From Syntrophaceae bacterium (GTDB taxonomy: Bacteria > Desulfobacterota > Desulfomonilia > Desulfomonilales > Desulfomonilaceae), in contig JACWAG010000488.1 of NCBI GenBank assembly GCA_014874425.1, positions 1 through 6,531 on the forward strand: a stretch of 6,531 nt of DNA, in the 5' to 3' direction. Below are positions 1 through 6,144 of this stretch, piece by piece. How positions within the stretch are numbered: position 1 is the stretch's first letter; every line of letters begins with the position of its first letter. The notes beneath the pieces are model-generated. The model saw only the letters and a list, made by a program, of their open reading frames with translations, was not told the origin of the DNA and searched no databases. A program made the translations under genes and the position numbers.

Positions 1-147
1 AGGTTTCTTCACTGTGACAGTTTCTGTTGCCGAGGCAAATCTATCACAAAAAAACGACAGTATTATTAGAGTGATTCCAATGACATATAGTTGCGCTATC
101 GGCCGAGAACGCCACTCGATCGTTCGAATAACGCTCCCTGCTTTCAT
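1..147 (-). CDS. Partial gene: N-terminus of a secreted or membrane-anchored protein of unknown function
   Basis: The first 49 codons of a gene read leftward and are cut by the window edge. The ATG overlaps the stop of the upstream 113-residue gene as ATGA (positions 147-144), which suggests translational coupling. The upstream GGTGGG is only a weak ribosome site, which fits coupling. The N-terminus looks like an export signal: a basic stretch (Arg8, Arg13, Arg15), a hydrophobic core at about residues 17-34 (LYVIGITLIILSFF), then a polar end with Ala38-Ser39-Ala40. That last triplet is a plausible signal peptidase I site, leaving a mature start at TETVTVKKP. An uncleaved membrane anchor is the alternative. 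The visible part is too short to assign a family. The reading frame and signal are seen directly; export is inferred. Confidence 0.7.
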   Translation of the reverse strand, partial: MKAGSVIRTIEWRSRPIAQLYVIGITLIILSFFCDRFASATETVTVKKP

Positions 148-485
148 GCGGCCCACCATCTAGGATGAATAGGCTTTGCTATTGTTTGGCCATCATAAGT
201 TTGAGACCCCGGATAATATACGTCTTTGGATTTATACGCGTCGTAAACTTCGGCGCTTGCAGGTTCAGGCCGAAGGCCTTCATCCGCTAACTGGCCACCG
301 GTAGCGACCTTAAGAAATTGCTCCTGCAATCCTGGATTATCCGCTTCTTCACTGTTTTTGGTCATTTTCTTGACTTTAGAAGTAAGCATACTAAAAATCC
401 ACCAAAAAGCAAAAAGCAGTATTAAAGGAATCACAGTACTTAATTCCACCCCGATATTTTTCAGCAGTTCGTCAATACTACGCAT
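144..485 (-). CDS. Small single-pass membrane protein of unknown function (113 aa)
   Basis: I do not recognise this protein. It begins with a short possibly amphipathic stretch (MRSIDELLKNIG). One strongly hydrophobic segment follows at about residues 15-35, containing PLILLFAFWWIF. Directly after it lies a lysine-rich stretch (Lys37, Lys39, Lys40, Lys43). By the positive-inside rule the remaining 70 or so residues should be cytoplasmic. That tail is polar, rich in Glu, Ala, Pro and Tyr, and ends in Trp-Trp-Ala-Ala. The start is supported by GGAGG at 499-495, nine bases before the ATG. The stop overlaps the start of the next gene, which encodes a protein with an export signal, so the two probably form an operon and may act together at the envelope. 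It is divergent from serC. No enzymatic motif is visible. Confidence 0.75.
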   Translation of the reverse strand: MRSIDELLKNIGVELSTVIPLILLFAFWWIFSMLTSKVKKMTKNSEEADNPGLQEQFLKVATGGQLADEGLRPEPASAEVYDAYKSKDVYYPGSQTYDGQTIAKPIHPRWWAA

Positions 486-494
486 TGTCTGATA

Positions 495-499
495 CCTCC
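495..499 (-). promoter_or_regulatory. Ribosome binding site of the small membrane protein gene
   Basis: Reads GGAGG on the minus strand, nine bases upstream of the ATG at 485. It fixes the start of the 113-residue gene and is good evidence that this short gene is translated. Confidence 0.7.
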
Positions 500-508
500 G
501 ACAAAGCT

Positions 509-568
509 AAAGAATTCGAACCAGTTAAAGAATCGCACAAAAGAAAATGATATTCAATTCGATTCTTT
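509..568. repeat. AAAGAAT-type repeats in the divergent promoter region
   Basis: AAAGAATCG at 527-535 and its exact reverse complement CGATTCTTT at 560-568 form a perfect 9-base inverted repeat with a 24-base spacer. A related direct copy, AAAGAATTCG, lies at 509-518. The three copies sit between the two divergent genes, upstream of the serC promoter, so they could be operator half-sites. The region is AT-rich, so chance occurrence is possible. No known regulator motif is recognised. Confidence 0.35.
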
Positions 569-600
569 GTCATCTCAATCAGATAAAATGTTGATTTTTG

Positions 601-630
601 TTGAAAAGTCCATGTCCTTTCAACTATATT
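601..630 (+). promoter_or_regulatory. Candidate sigma70-type promoter for serC-serA(-purA)
   Basis: TTGAAA at 601-606 (five of six matches to TTGACA) and TATATT at 625-630 (five of six to TATAAT) are separated by 18 bases, within the normal range. Transcription would start near 637, giving a leader of about 48 bases before the serC ATG. No leader peptide, attenuator or riboswitch-like structure is obvious in so short a leader. Identified by eye only. Confidence 0.5.
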
Positions 631-670
631 TAAAAACTTGTGTATTGTAATCAGCCCCTTCCATAGACTC

Positions 671-676
671 AGGAGG
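671..676 (+). promoter_or_regulatory. Ribosome binding site of serC
   Basis: A near-ideal AGGAGG, eight bases before the ATG at 685, fixes the start of serC. Confidence 0.85.
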
Positions 677-684
677 TTCCGCAA

Positions 685-1770
685 ATGACCGCTCGCATTC
701 ACAATTTCAATCCTGGTCCCGCAGCGTTACCGCTAACCGTCCTAGAAGAAACCAGTGAAGCCATGTTGGATTTCAAAGGTTCAGGCATGTCTATTGCTGA
801 AGTTAGCCATCGCTCGACAGTTTTTGAAGAAGTCGTCCACCACTCAGTATCACGAGTTAAACGTTTGCTCAATTTGAGTGAAGACTACAAAGTTCTTTTT
901 CTGCAGGGAGGAGCGAGCCTCCAGTTCAGTATGGTTCCCATGAACCTTATTCCTCAGGGCATGGCCGCCGACTACATCAACACTGGAACTTGGGCCACAA
1001 AAGCAATAAAGGAAGCCGAGATCCTTGGCAAACCCTACACGGTTATTGCTTCCAGTGAAGATCGGAATTTCAGCTACATACCGGAAGATTATCATGTCTC
1101 AACAGGAGCGGCTTATCTTCATTACACCTCCAACAATACCATCAAGGGAACTCAGTGGAACTCAACGCCGATGGCCGGCAAAGTTCCACTCATATCCGAT
1201 ATGTCTTCAGACATCTTCAGCCGTCCCTTTGTTCCTGCTCCTTTTGGCCTGATCTACGCTGGCGCTCAAAAGAACCTGGGCCCGGCGGGGGTAACGCTTG
1301 TAATCATTCGTGAAGACATGTTGGAACGGAGCCCCAAGAATATTCCGACTATGTTACGGTACTCGACGCATGCGGAAAAGAATTCGCTTTACAACACTCC
1401 TCCATGTATATCCATTTTCATGGTTAGCTTGGTCCTCAAATGGATAGAAGAAACTATCGGCGGACTTGAAGCCATGGAACGCCGAAACAGACAAAAGGCT
1501 ACGATGTTATATGATTACATGGACAAAAGTGATTTTTACGTTGGGACTGCGGACAAAAACAGCCGATCTATGATGAATTTGACCTTTCGCCTGAAGTCCG
1601 AGGAGCTGGAGAAGAAGTTCATCGCCGAATCGGCCAAGAATTCATTGGGTGGGCTCAAAGGACACCGTTCTGTAGGCGGTTGCAGGGCCTCGATTTATAA
1701 TGCTATTGAACCTGAATCAGTTAAGGCCTTAATCGATTTTATGAAAGAATTCGCTAGAAAGAACGGTTAA
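685..1770 (+). CDS. serC: Phosphoserine aminotransferase (EC 2.6.1.52)
   Basis: A PLP-dependent class V aminotransferase of 361 residues, the usual SerC length. It converts 3-phosphohydroxypyruvate and glutamate to phosphoserine and 2-oxoglutarate in the cytoplasm, the second step of serine synthesis. The same enzyme often serves pyridoxal phosphate synthesis. The N-terminus carries NFNPGPAALP, typical of SerC. The cofactor phosphate loop is Gly75-Gly76-Ala77-Ser78. Trp103 in the GTWATKA segment should stack on the cofactor ring, and Lys196 in YAGAQKNLGPAG is the Schiff-base lysine. The C-terminal substrate signature is present as GHRSVGGCRASIYNA, with His327, Arg328 and Arg334. The LQGGASLQFSMVPMNL stretch resembles the Bacillus-type rather than the E. 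coli-type loop. The AGGAGG site and the motif at residues 7-16 fix the start. It is followed after six bases by serA. All key residues are present, so it should be active. Confidence 0.97.
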   Translation: MTARIHNFNPGPAALPLTVLEETSEAMLDFKGSGMSIAEVSHRSTVFEEVVHHSVSRVKRLLNLSEDYKVLFLQGGASLQFSMVPMNLIPQGMAADYINTGTWATKAIKEAEILGKPYTVIASSEDRNFSYIPEDYHVSTGAAYLHYTSNNTIKGTQWNSTPMAGKVPLISDMSSDIFSRPFVPAPFGLIYAGAQKNLGPAGVTLVIIREDMLERSPKNIPTMLRYSTHAEKNSLYNTPPCISIFMVSLVLKWIEETIGGLEAMERRNRQKATMLYDYMDKSDFYVGTADKNSRSMMNLTFRLKSEELEKKFIAESAKNSLGGLKGHRSVGGCRASIYNAIEPESVKALIDFMKEFARKNG

Positions 1771-1776
1771 CTTGAT

Positions 1777-3408
1777 ATGGGTTTCAAAATTTTAATAGCG
1801 GACGAGATTCACGAAAACGGGCTTGGAATCCTGCTGTCAAATCCTATGCTCGAAGTTGATCAAAAGGTTGGTTTGACTGCTGATGAGCTACATGCTTGTA
1901 TTCCGAATTATGACGCAATAGTGGTGGGAGAAACAACAGCAGTTCAAAAGGACCTGCTTGAACTCGCCCTCCAGCTCAAGGTGATAGCGAAAGCCGGCGC
2001 TGATATTGAGAACATCGATGTTCAGGAAGCGACTCGTAGAGGTGTAATAGTCATGAACGCGCCATCGAGCCACGTCGTTTCCGCAGGCGAACATACCATA
2101 GCTCTTCTCATGGCCGTCCACAGGCATTTACCGGCAGCCGTGGACTCTATGAAACAGGGTAAATGGGAGAAAAAGAAATTTCAGGGTCGTGAGATGGCTG
2201 GGAAAACCCTTGGAATCGTTGGGTTTGGCAAGACAGGAGCGCTCGTAGCCCGATACGCCTCAAGGGGACTCCGTATGAACGTTTTAGTTTATGACGGAAT
2301 TGTAACATCCGACATGATAAAACAGCATGGATTCAGACCTGTTTTATTGCCAGAACTGTATGAGAAGTCTGATGTAATCTCGCTACATGTTCCTCTAAAT
2401 CCTGATACGAGAAACATGCTCAACGAGAAGACCTTCAATTTAATGAAAACCGGAGCAATCATAATAAATACTGGTCGAGCGGGCTTGATCCACGAAAATG
2501 CGTTATTGGCCGCTCTGGATAGCGGTAAGGTAGCAGGCGCGGCTGTGGATATTCACTCGGAACTCTACATTCAGCATGGTCGACTGTTGAATCATCCAAA
2601 AGTAATATGCACTCCGGACCTCAGTGTGGCGACCGAAGAAGCCCGGGCGAACGTATCACAATCAATAGCCGAATCCCTTAGGGATTATTTCGAAAAAGGG
2701 AGCTTGGGAAATGCTGTAAATGTACCGGTTGTTGACCCGGCCCTTCGATCAAAGATTGGCCCTTATATTGAACTGGCCAGACGTCTTGGTATGTTTGTAG
2801 CGGGGTTGTCATCTGGAAATGTTGTTAAGATTGAGGTAGGATATCGAGGGGAATTGGTAGGCTGGGATCTGAGGCCAATAACGACAGCGGTGTTGATGGG
2901 ATTTCTAAATGTTTTTAAAGGATCCGACGTTAACCTCGTAAACGCTAACTTTGTCGCCGAAGAGGCCGGAATCCGGGTCCACGAAACAATCCTCAAAGAA
3001 TCTTTCGATGGTCGGCCATCCACCATTACCTTGCAGGTTTTTTCGAAGCAAGGAAGCCTTGTGAAGATTGAAGGGGCGGTGATTCGAAGATTCGGGGATG
3101 AACCTCGCATCATAGGTATCAATGAATTCGTCACTGAAGCTGTTCCTGCAGGGCCGATGCTAATTGTCAAAAATCAGGACATCCCTGGAATGATTGCTGG
3201 GATTTCAGGCATTCTGGCTCAAAGGAAAGTAAATATTGCGCAAATGAATTTGTCCCGAGATTGCGCCGGCGGAACAGCGATATCAATAACAAATCTTGAT
3301 TCTCCGGCGGATGACGTGACATTGGAACAGATTAGAAGCATTAATGGTATACTGAATGTTCATCAAATAATTATTGACAGTTTACCCGAATTAAAAATAT
3401 GTGGTTGA
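1777..3408 (+). CDS. serA: Long-form D-3-phosphoglycerate dehydrogenase homologue with replaced catalytic residues
   Basis: The 543 residues have the long (type I) SerA layout. A substrate-domain half is followed by a Rossmann domain with GFGKTG at 149-154 and Asp173 (the NAD-selecting acid) at about residues 100-290. The ASB domain spans about 325-455, and a C-terminal ACT domain about 462-540 has NQDIPG at 466-471 and Asn486 in VNIAQM, where serine usually binds. Family members oxidise 3-phosphoglycerate with NAD. Here only the catalytic Arg234 (INTGRAG) remains. An ungapped comparison with the usual DVFxxEP...TPHLGAST block gives DIHSELY and TPDLSVAT, so Glu becomes Leu263 and His becomes Asp281. 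Lys72 replaces the usual Arg of RAGVGxDN, and Ser98-His99 replaces Gly-Asn. The frame is open throughout, so this is not a decayed gene. It starts six bases after serC with only a weak ribosome site (AAGAACGG), so coupling is likely. Homology is certain; dehydrogenase activity is doubtful. Confidence 0.9.
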   Translation: MGFKILIADEIHENGLGILLSNPMLEVDQKVGLTADELHACIPNYDAIVVGETTAVQKDLLELALQLKVIAKAGADIENIDVQEATRRGVIVMNAPSSHVVSAGEHTIALLMAVHRHLPAAVDSMKQGKWEKKKFQGREMAGKTLGIVGFGKTGALVARYASRGLRMNVLVYDGIVTSDMIKQHGFRPVLLPELYEKSDVISLHVPLNPDTRNMLNEKTFNLMKTGAIIINTGRAGLIHENALLAALDSGKVAGAAVDIHSELYIQHGRLLNHPKVICTPDLSVATEEARANVSQSIAESLRDYFEKGSLGNAVNVPVVDPALRSKIGPYIELARRLGMFVAGLSSGNVVKIEVGYRGELVGWDLRPITTAVLMGFLNVFKGSDVNLVNANFVAEEAGIRVHETILKESFDGRPSTITLQVFSKQGSLVKIEGAVIRRFGDEPRIIGINEFVTEAVPAGPMLIVKNQDIPGMIAGISGILAQRKVNIAQMNLSRDCAGGTAISITNLDSPADDVTLEQIRSINGILNVHQIIIDSLPELKICG

Positions 3409-3455
3409 TTACAGCAAACGCGGATAAATTCTTTAATCATAGTCAGACTCATCAA

Positions 3456-3461
3456 GAAAGG
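3456..3461 (+). promoter_or_regulatory. Ribosome binding site supporting the TTG start of purA
   Basis: GAAAGG lies nine bases before the TTG at 3471. Together with the family's usual N-terminus it supports this non-ATG start. The rest of the 62-base gap after serA shows no convincing promoter or terminator, so purA may be read from the serC promoter. Confidence 0.55.
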
Positions 3462-3470
3462 CGATAACTT

Positions 3471-4760
3471 TTGAGCACTCTCGTAGTTGTAGGCGCCCAA
3501 TGGGGTGATGAAGGCAAAGGCAAGATTGTAGACCTGTTAACCAGCAGAGCGGATGTCGTAGTCCGTTTCCAGGGTGGTAATAACGCGGGCCATACGCTCA
3601 AAGTCGGTGGGGAGCAGGTTATTGTTCATTTGATACCATCGGGGATCCTATACCCAAACATTACCAATATCGTCGCCAATGGCTTGGTTGTCGACCCCTC
3701 GGTGCTCCTCCAGGAAAAGGCCGAACTTCGAGAAAAGGGACATTTTCAGAAGGATAGTCAACTGCTCCTTTCTGATCGCGCTCAAGTTATTATGCCTTAC
3801 CACAAGATTATTGACATGGGTCGTGAAGAATTCCTCGGTAAGGCTAAAATAGGGACCACTGGTCGAGGCATTGGACCCGCATATGAAGATAAAGCTTCGC
3901 GCATGGGAATAAGAGTTGGAGATCTTATAAGACCGGCGGCCTTCAGAGAACGAGTATACGCCGCTTTGGATGAAAAGAATTTCCTGATCGAAAGACGGTT
4001 CCGCAGACCAAAACTCAATCCGGAAGAAATTGTACAGAAATATCTCGCCTACGGGGAAAAGTTGAATCCACATATTACCGACACGTCTATCGCTCTTCAG
4101 AATTTTATCGCCGGAGGTAGACACGTCTTATTTGAAGGAGCGCAGGGGACTCTGCTCGACATAGATCATGGTACCTACCCCTTTGTAACCTCATCAAACG
4201 TGGTAAGTGGAAACGCTTGCCCCGGTTCGGGAATCGGCCCCAATTTGATTGAAAAATGTTGGGGCGTGGTTAAGGCCTATACCACCAGAGTCGGTCAGGG
4301 GGCGTTTCCCACTGAATTGACAGATCGTCTAGGTGAGAATCTACGGGAGAAGGGCGGCGAGTATGGCGCTACAACTGGCAGGCCGCGTCGATGCGGTTGG
4401 CTGGACATGGTTGTTGTCAATCACAGTGTTCGGCTCAATGGTTTGACCGGGATCGCTTTGACCAAGATGGACGTTTTAACAGGGATATCGCCGATTAAGA
4501 TAGCCACCGGATATGAGCTGGACGGTAAAAACCTCGACTATGTTCCGTCGGACATAAATGATTTCGGACGAGTCAAACCTCGCTATAGAGAAGTAAAGGG
4601 CTGGGATGAGCCCTTGTCTGATTGCAGGTCCTTTGACGACCTACCGAAAAACGCTCGTGATTACGTTGAGATGATTGAACATTTGTCAGGTGTTTCGGTC
4701 ACTCTTGTTTCCATTGGACCAGCTCGTGAGCAGAGCATACTAAGAAAAACACCGTTTTGA
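3471..4760 (+). CDS. purA: Adenylosuccinate synthetase (EC 6.3.4.4)
   Basis: This cytoplasmic enzyme joins IMP and aspartate with GTP to give adenylosuccinate, the first committed step to AMP. Its 429 residues match the family length. The GTP loop GDEGKGK is at residues 12-18, with catalytic Asp13, and His41 lies in NNAGHT. IMP-binding TTGRGIGPAYEDK includes Thr130 and Arg132. EGAQGTLLDIDHGTYP is followed by YTTRVGQGAFPTEL, where Ala replaces the usual Pro of GxGPFPTEL, a small change. The ATTGRPRRCGW segment has Arg304 and Arg306 for aspartate and IMP. LTKMD is the guanine-recognition motif, and the C-terminal SIGPAREQSI is typical. The start is TTG: the next residues, STLVVVGAQWGDEG, are exactly the expected beginning of PurA, and a GAAAGG site precedes it. 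It follows serA by 62 bases. All catalytic residues are present, so it should be active. Confidence 0.97.
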   Translation: MSTLVVVGAQWGDEGKGKIVDLLTSRADVVVRFQGGNNAGHTLKVGGEQVIVHLIPSGILYPNITNIVANGLVVDPSVLLQEKAELREKGHFQKDSQLLLSDRAQVIMPYHKIIDMGREEFLGKAKIGTTGRGIGPAYEDKASRMGIRVGDLIRPAAFRERVYAALDEKNFLIERRFRRPKLNPEEIVQKYLAYGEKLNPHITDTSIALQNFIAGGRHVLFEGAQGTLLDIDHGTYPFVTSSNVVSGNACPGSGIGPNLIEKCWGVVKAYTTRVGQGAFPTELTDRLGENLREKGGEYGATTGRPRRCGWLDMVVVNHSVRLNGLTGIALTKMDVLTGISPIKIATGYELDGKNLDYVPSDINDFGRVKPRYREVKGWDEPLSDCRSFDDLPKNARDYVEMIEHLSGVSVTLVSIGPAREQSILRKTPF

Positions 4761-4761
4761 T

Positions 4762-4825
4762 CATCGGAGGCCTGCATTTCGAGAGCCATCTGTTTGAAAA
4801 GCCGGTAGATCCAAACAGACCGATG
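4762..4825. terminator. Nested inverted repeats between convergent purA and moeA, possible bidirectional terminator
   Basis: CATCGG at 4762-4767 pairs with CCGATG at 4820-4825. Inside it TCTGTTTG at 4789-4796 pairs with CAAACAGA at 4812-4819. The right arms are contiguous, while the left arms are separated by 21 bases, so the RNA would form a stem with a large one-sided bulge. The element fills the gap between two convergent genes, where a terminator is expected. There is no T-run on either side, so it is not a classic intrinsic terminator. Confidence 0.4.
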
Positions 4826-4831
4826 CGAGCG

Positions 4832-6070
4832 CTAATAATGTGATTCTGGACTCAACGGATTGTCTGTGTGCAAAAACTGAACTTTGATTTTGTCACCTGC
4901 TTTGAATGGAATCTTTTCGGCCGGTAGAATCATGAGTCCATCGGCCATAACCATTGAACGCAAGGATCCGGAGCTTTGAGTTCCGGTTGAAACTGCAAAC
5001 CTGATCCCATCTTTTTCGAATAATTTGCACCTTACAAGATGAAGTCTGCCTGGGGACACTTTGACATCTTGGGCCAACTCCGCATCCAGCAACGGTCTAA
5101 AAAGATTTTTTCGCCCCATCATCTTAAGTAAGGCCGGTCTCACAAATTGTTCGAACGAAATCATTGCGGACGTGGGATTTCCAGGTAGACCAAAAACTGG
5201 TTTGGTCCCCAGTGTTCCGAAGACAAGAGGTTTCCCAGGTTTCATAGCCACTTTCCAAAATTTCACCTTCATGCCAACTTCTGTGAGCGTATCCTTTACG
5301 AGATCGTATTTGCCTACTGACACGCCGCCAGAAGTTAAAATCACATCGGCCCTCAGGCCATCTCTCAATCTTGCCCGAAGATCGTCAATGTTATCAGAAG
5401 CTATACCCAGAGAAAGCGGAATGGCCCCACAATCGATTACCTGAGCAGCGAGGCTGTAGGTATTCGAACAAACGACCTTACCATTCGTGAATGGTTCATC
5501 CAGATCAACAAGTTCATCACCCGTGGAAAGAATGGCGACAACGGGTCGCTGATAAACATAAACGTATGCGTGACCCAAAGTGGCGAGCATGCCTACTTCA
5601 GGTGGTCCTATTAAGTCACCGCATTTAAAAACAGTCTCGCCGGCGCGGACATATTCTCCCCCAAATCTTACGTGCGAGTTGAACCCAGGATCATTAAGGC
5701 AAACCACAAAATCGCCTTCACGCTCTGTATCTTCCACCATAATTACAGTGTCGGCGCCATTTGGGATGAGACCGCCCGTCATTATCCTGACCGCCTGCCC
5801 AGATTCCAATGTTCCTGTAAAGGGTTTGCCCGCAGGCGATTCTCCAACTACCTTTAGACGAACGGGATTTGATAAATTCGCGCCTGCAATGTCCTTATGC
5901 TGTAAGCAATAACCATCCATGGCCGAGTTGTCCGCGGCTGGAACATCGCGAACAGCTTCGACATCCTGAGCCAAAACCCTGCCCAGCGCTTCCAGGATAA
6001 ATAGTCTCTCCCGTCCTAAAACAGGAATTTCTTCCAGAACTTTTTGTTGAGCTTCTCCGATAGGTAACAT
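4832..6070 (-). CDS. moeA: Molybdopterin molybdenumtransferase MoeA
   Basis: MoeA inserts molybdate into adenylylated molybdopterin, the last common step of molybdenum cofactor synthesis. From the chosen start it has 412 residues, against 411 in E. coli. It shows DNSAMDGY near residues 47-54 (Asp52, matching E. coli Asp59), RIMTGGLIPNGAD with Thr98, and a MoCF domain with STGDEL (Glu186). Asp226, SGGVSVGKYD (Asp256), KPGKP and GLPGNPTSA follow, then the C-terminal beta domain. The GED motif reads Gly-Glu-Tyr, so Tyr140 stands where E. coli has Asp142. I chose the ATG at 6070 because GAGGA lies ten bases upstream and the protein then starts MLPIGEAQ like other MoeA proteins. An in-frame ATG at 6109 would add 13 residues but has no ribosome site. 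It lies 74 bases after the hydroxyacid dehydrogenase on the same strand and converges on purA. Which molybdo- or tungstoenzyme it serves cannot be told here. Confidence 0.95.
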   Translation of the reverse strand: MLPIGEAQQKVLEEIPVLGRERLFILEALGRVLAQDVEAVRDVPAADNSAMDGYCLQHKDIAGANLSNPVRLKVVGESPAGKPFTGTLESGQAVRIMTGGLIPNGADTVIMVEDTEREGDFVVCLNDPGFNSHVRFGGEYVRAGETVFKCGDLIGPPEVGMLATLGHAYVYVYQRPVVAILSTGDELVDLDEPFTNGKVVCSNTYSLAAQVIDCGAIPLSLGIASDNIDDLRARLRDGLRADVILTSGGVSVGKYDLVKDTLTEVGMKVKFWKVAMKPGKPLVFGTLGTKPVFGLPGNPTSAMISFEQFVRPALLKMMGRKNLFRPLLDAELAQDVKVSPGRLHLVRCKLFEKDGIRFAVSTGTQSSGSLRSMVMADGLMILPAEKIPFKAGDKIKVQFLHTDNPLSPESHY

Positions 6071-6080
6071 ATCAGACGTG

Positions 6081-6085
6081 TCCTC
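6081..6085 (-). promoter_or_regulatory. Ribosome binding site that decides the moeA start
   Basis: Reads GAGGA on the minus strand, ten bases before the ATG at 6070. The alternative upstream ATG at 6109 has only AGCGTAGATTAA before it, without a clear Shine-Dalgarno match. Confidence 0.5.
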
Positions 6086-6144
6086 ATTGACGAAAACGGA
6101 GCCATACATTTAATCTACGCTGTTAGCCCCGGTTTAAGGTTAGA

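Noticed and set aside
547..573. Possible minus-strand promoter (ATGACA and TATCAT read on the minus strand) for the membrane-protein gene
   Set aside because: Each box matches five of six positions, but the spacer is only 15 bases. It overlaps the inverted repeat, so the match is too weak to list as a feature.
478..702. Open frame of 74 codons on the minus strand across the divergent intergenic region
   Set aside because: It covers the serC promoter and ribosome site and overlaps the start of the 113-residue gene in another frame. Composition and context favour a chance frame.
2548..2640. A frameshift or sequencing error explaining the loss of the SerA catalytic residues
   Set aside because: The segment aligns without gaps to the family block, the flanking residues are family-like, and no neighbouring frame restores the missing Glu and His. 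Point errors at two sites cannot be fully excluded.
2763..3170. Open frame of 135 codons on the minus strand inside serA
   Set aside because: It lies wholly antisense to the strongly conserved ASB/ACT-coding part of serA, has no ribosome site of note, and its product has no recognisable features.
3648..4124. Open frame of 158 codons on the minus strand inside purA
   Set aside because: It is antisense to conserved PurA motifs; length alone is expected by chance opposite a constrained coding frame.
5061..5444. Open frame of 127 codons on the plus strand inside moeA
   Set aside because: It is antisense to the MoCF domain of moeA and its Ser/Pro/Thr-rich translation is typical of a shadow frame.
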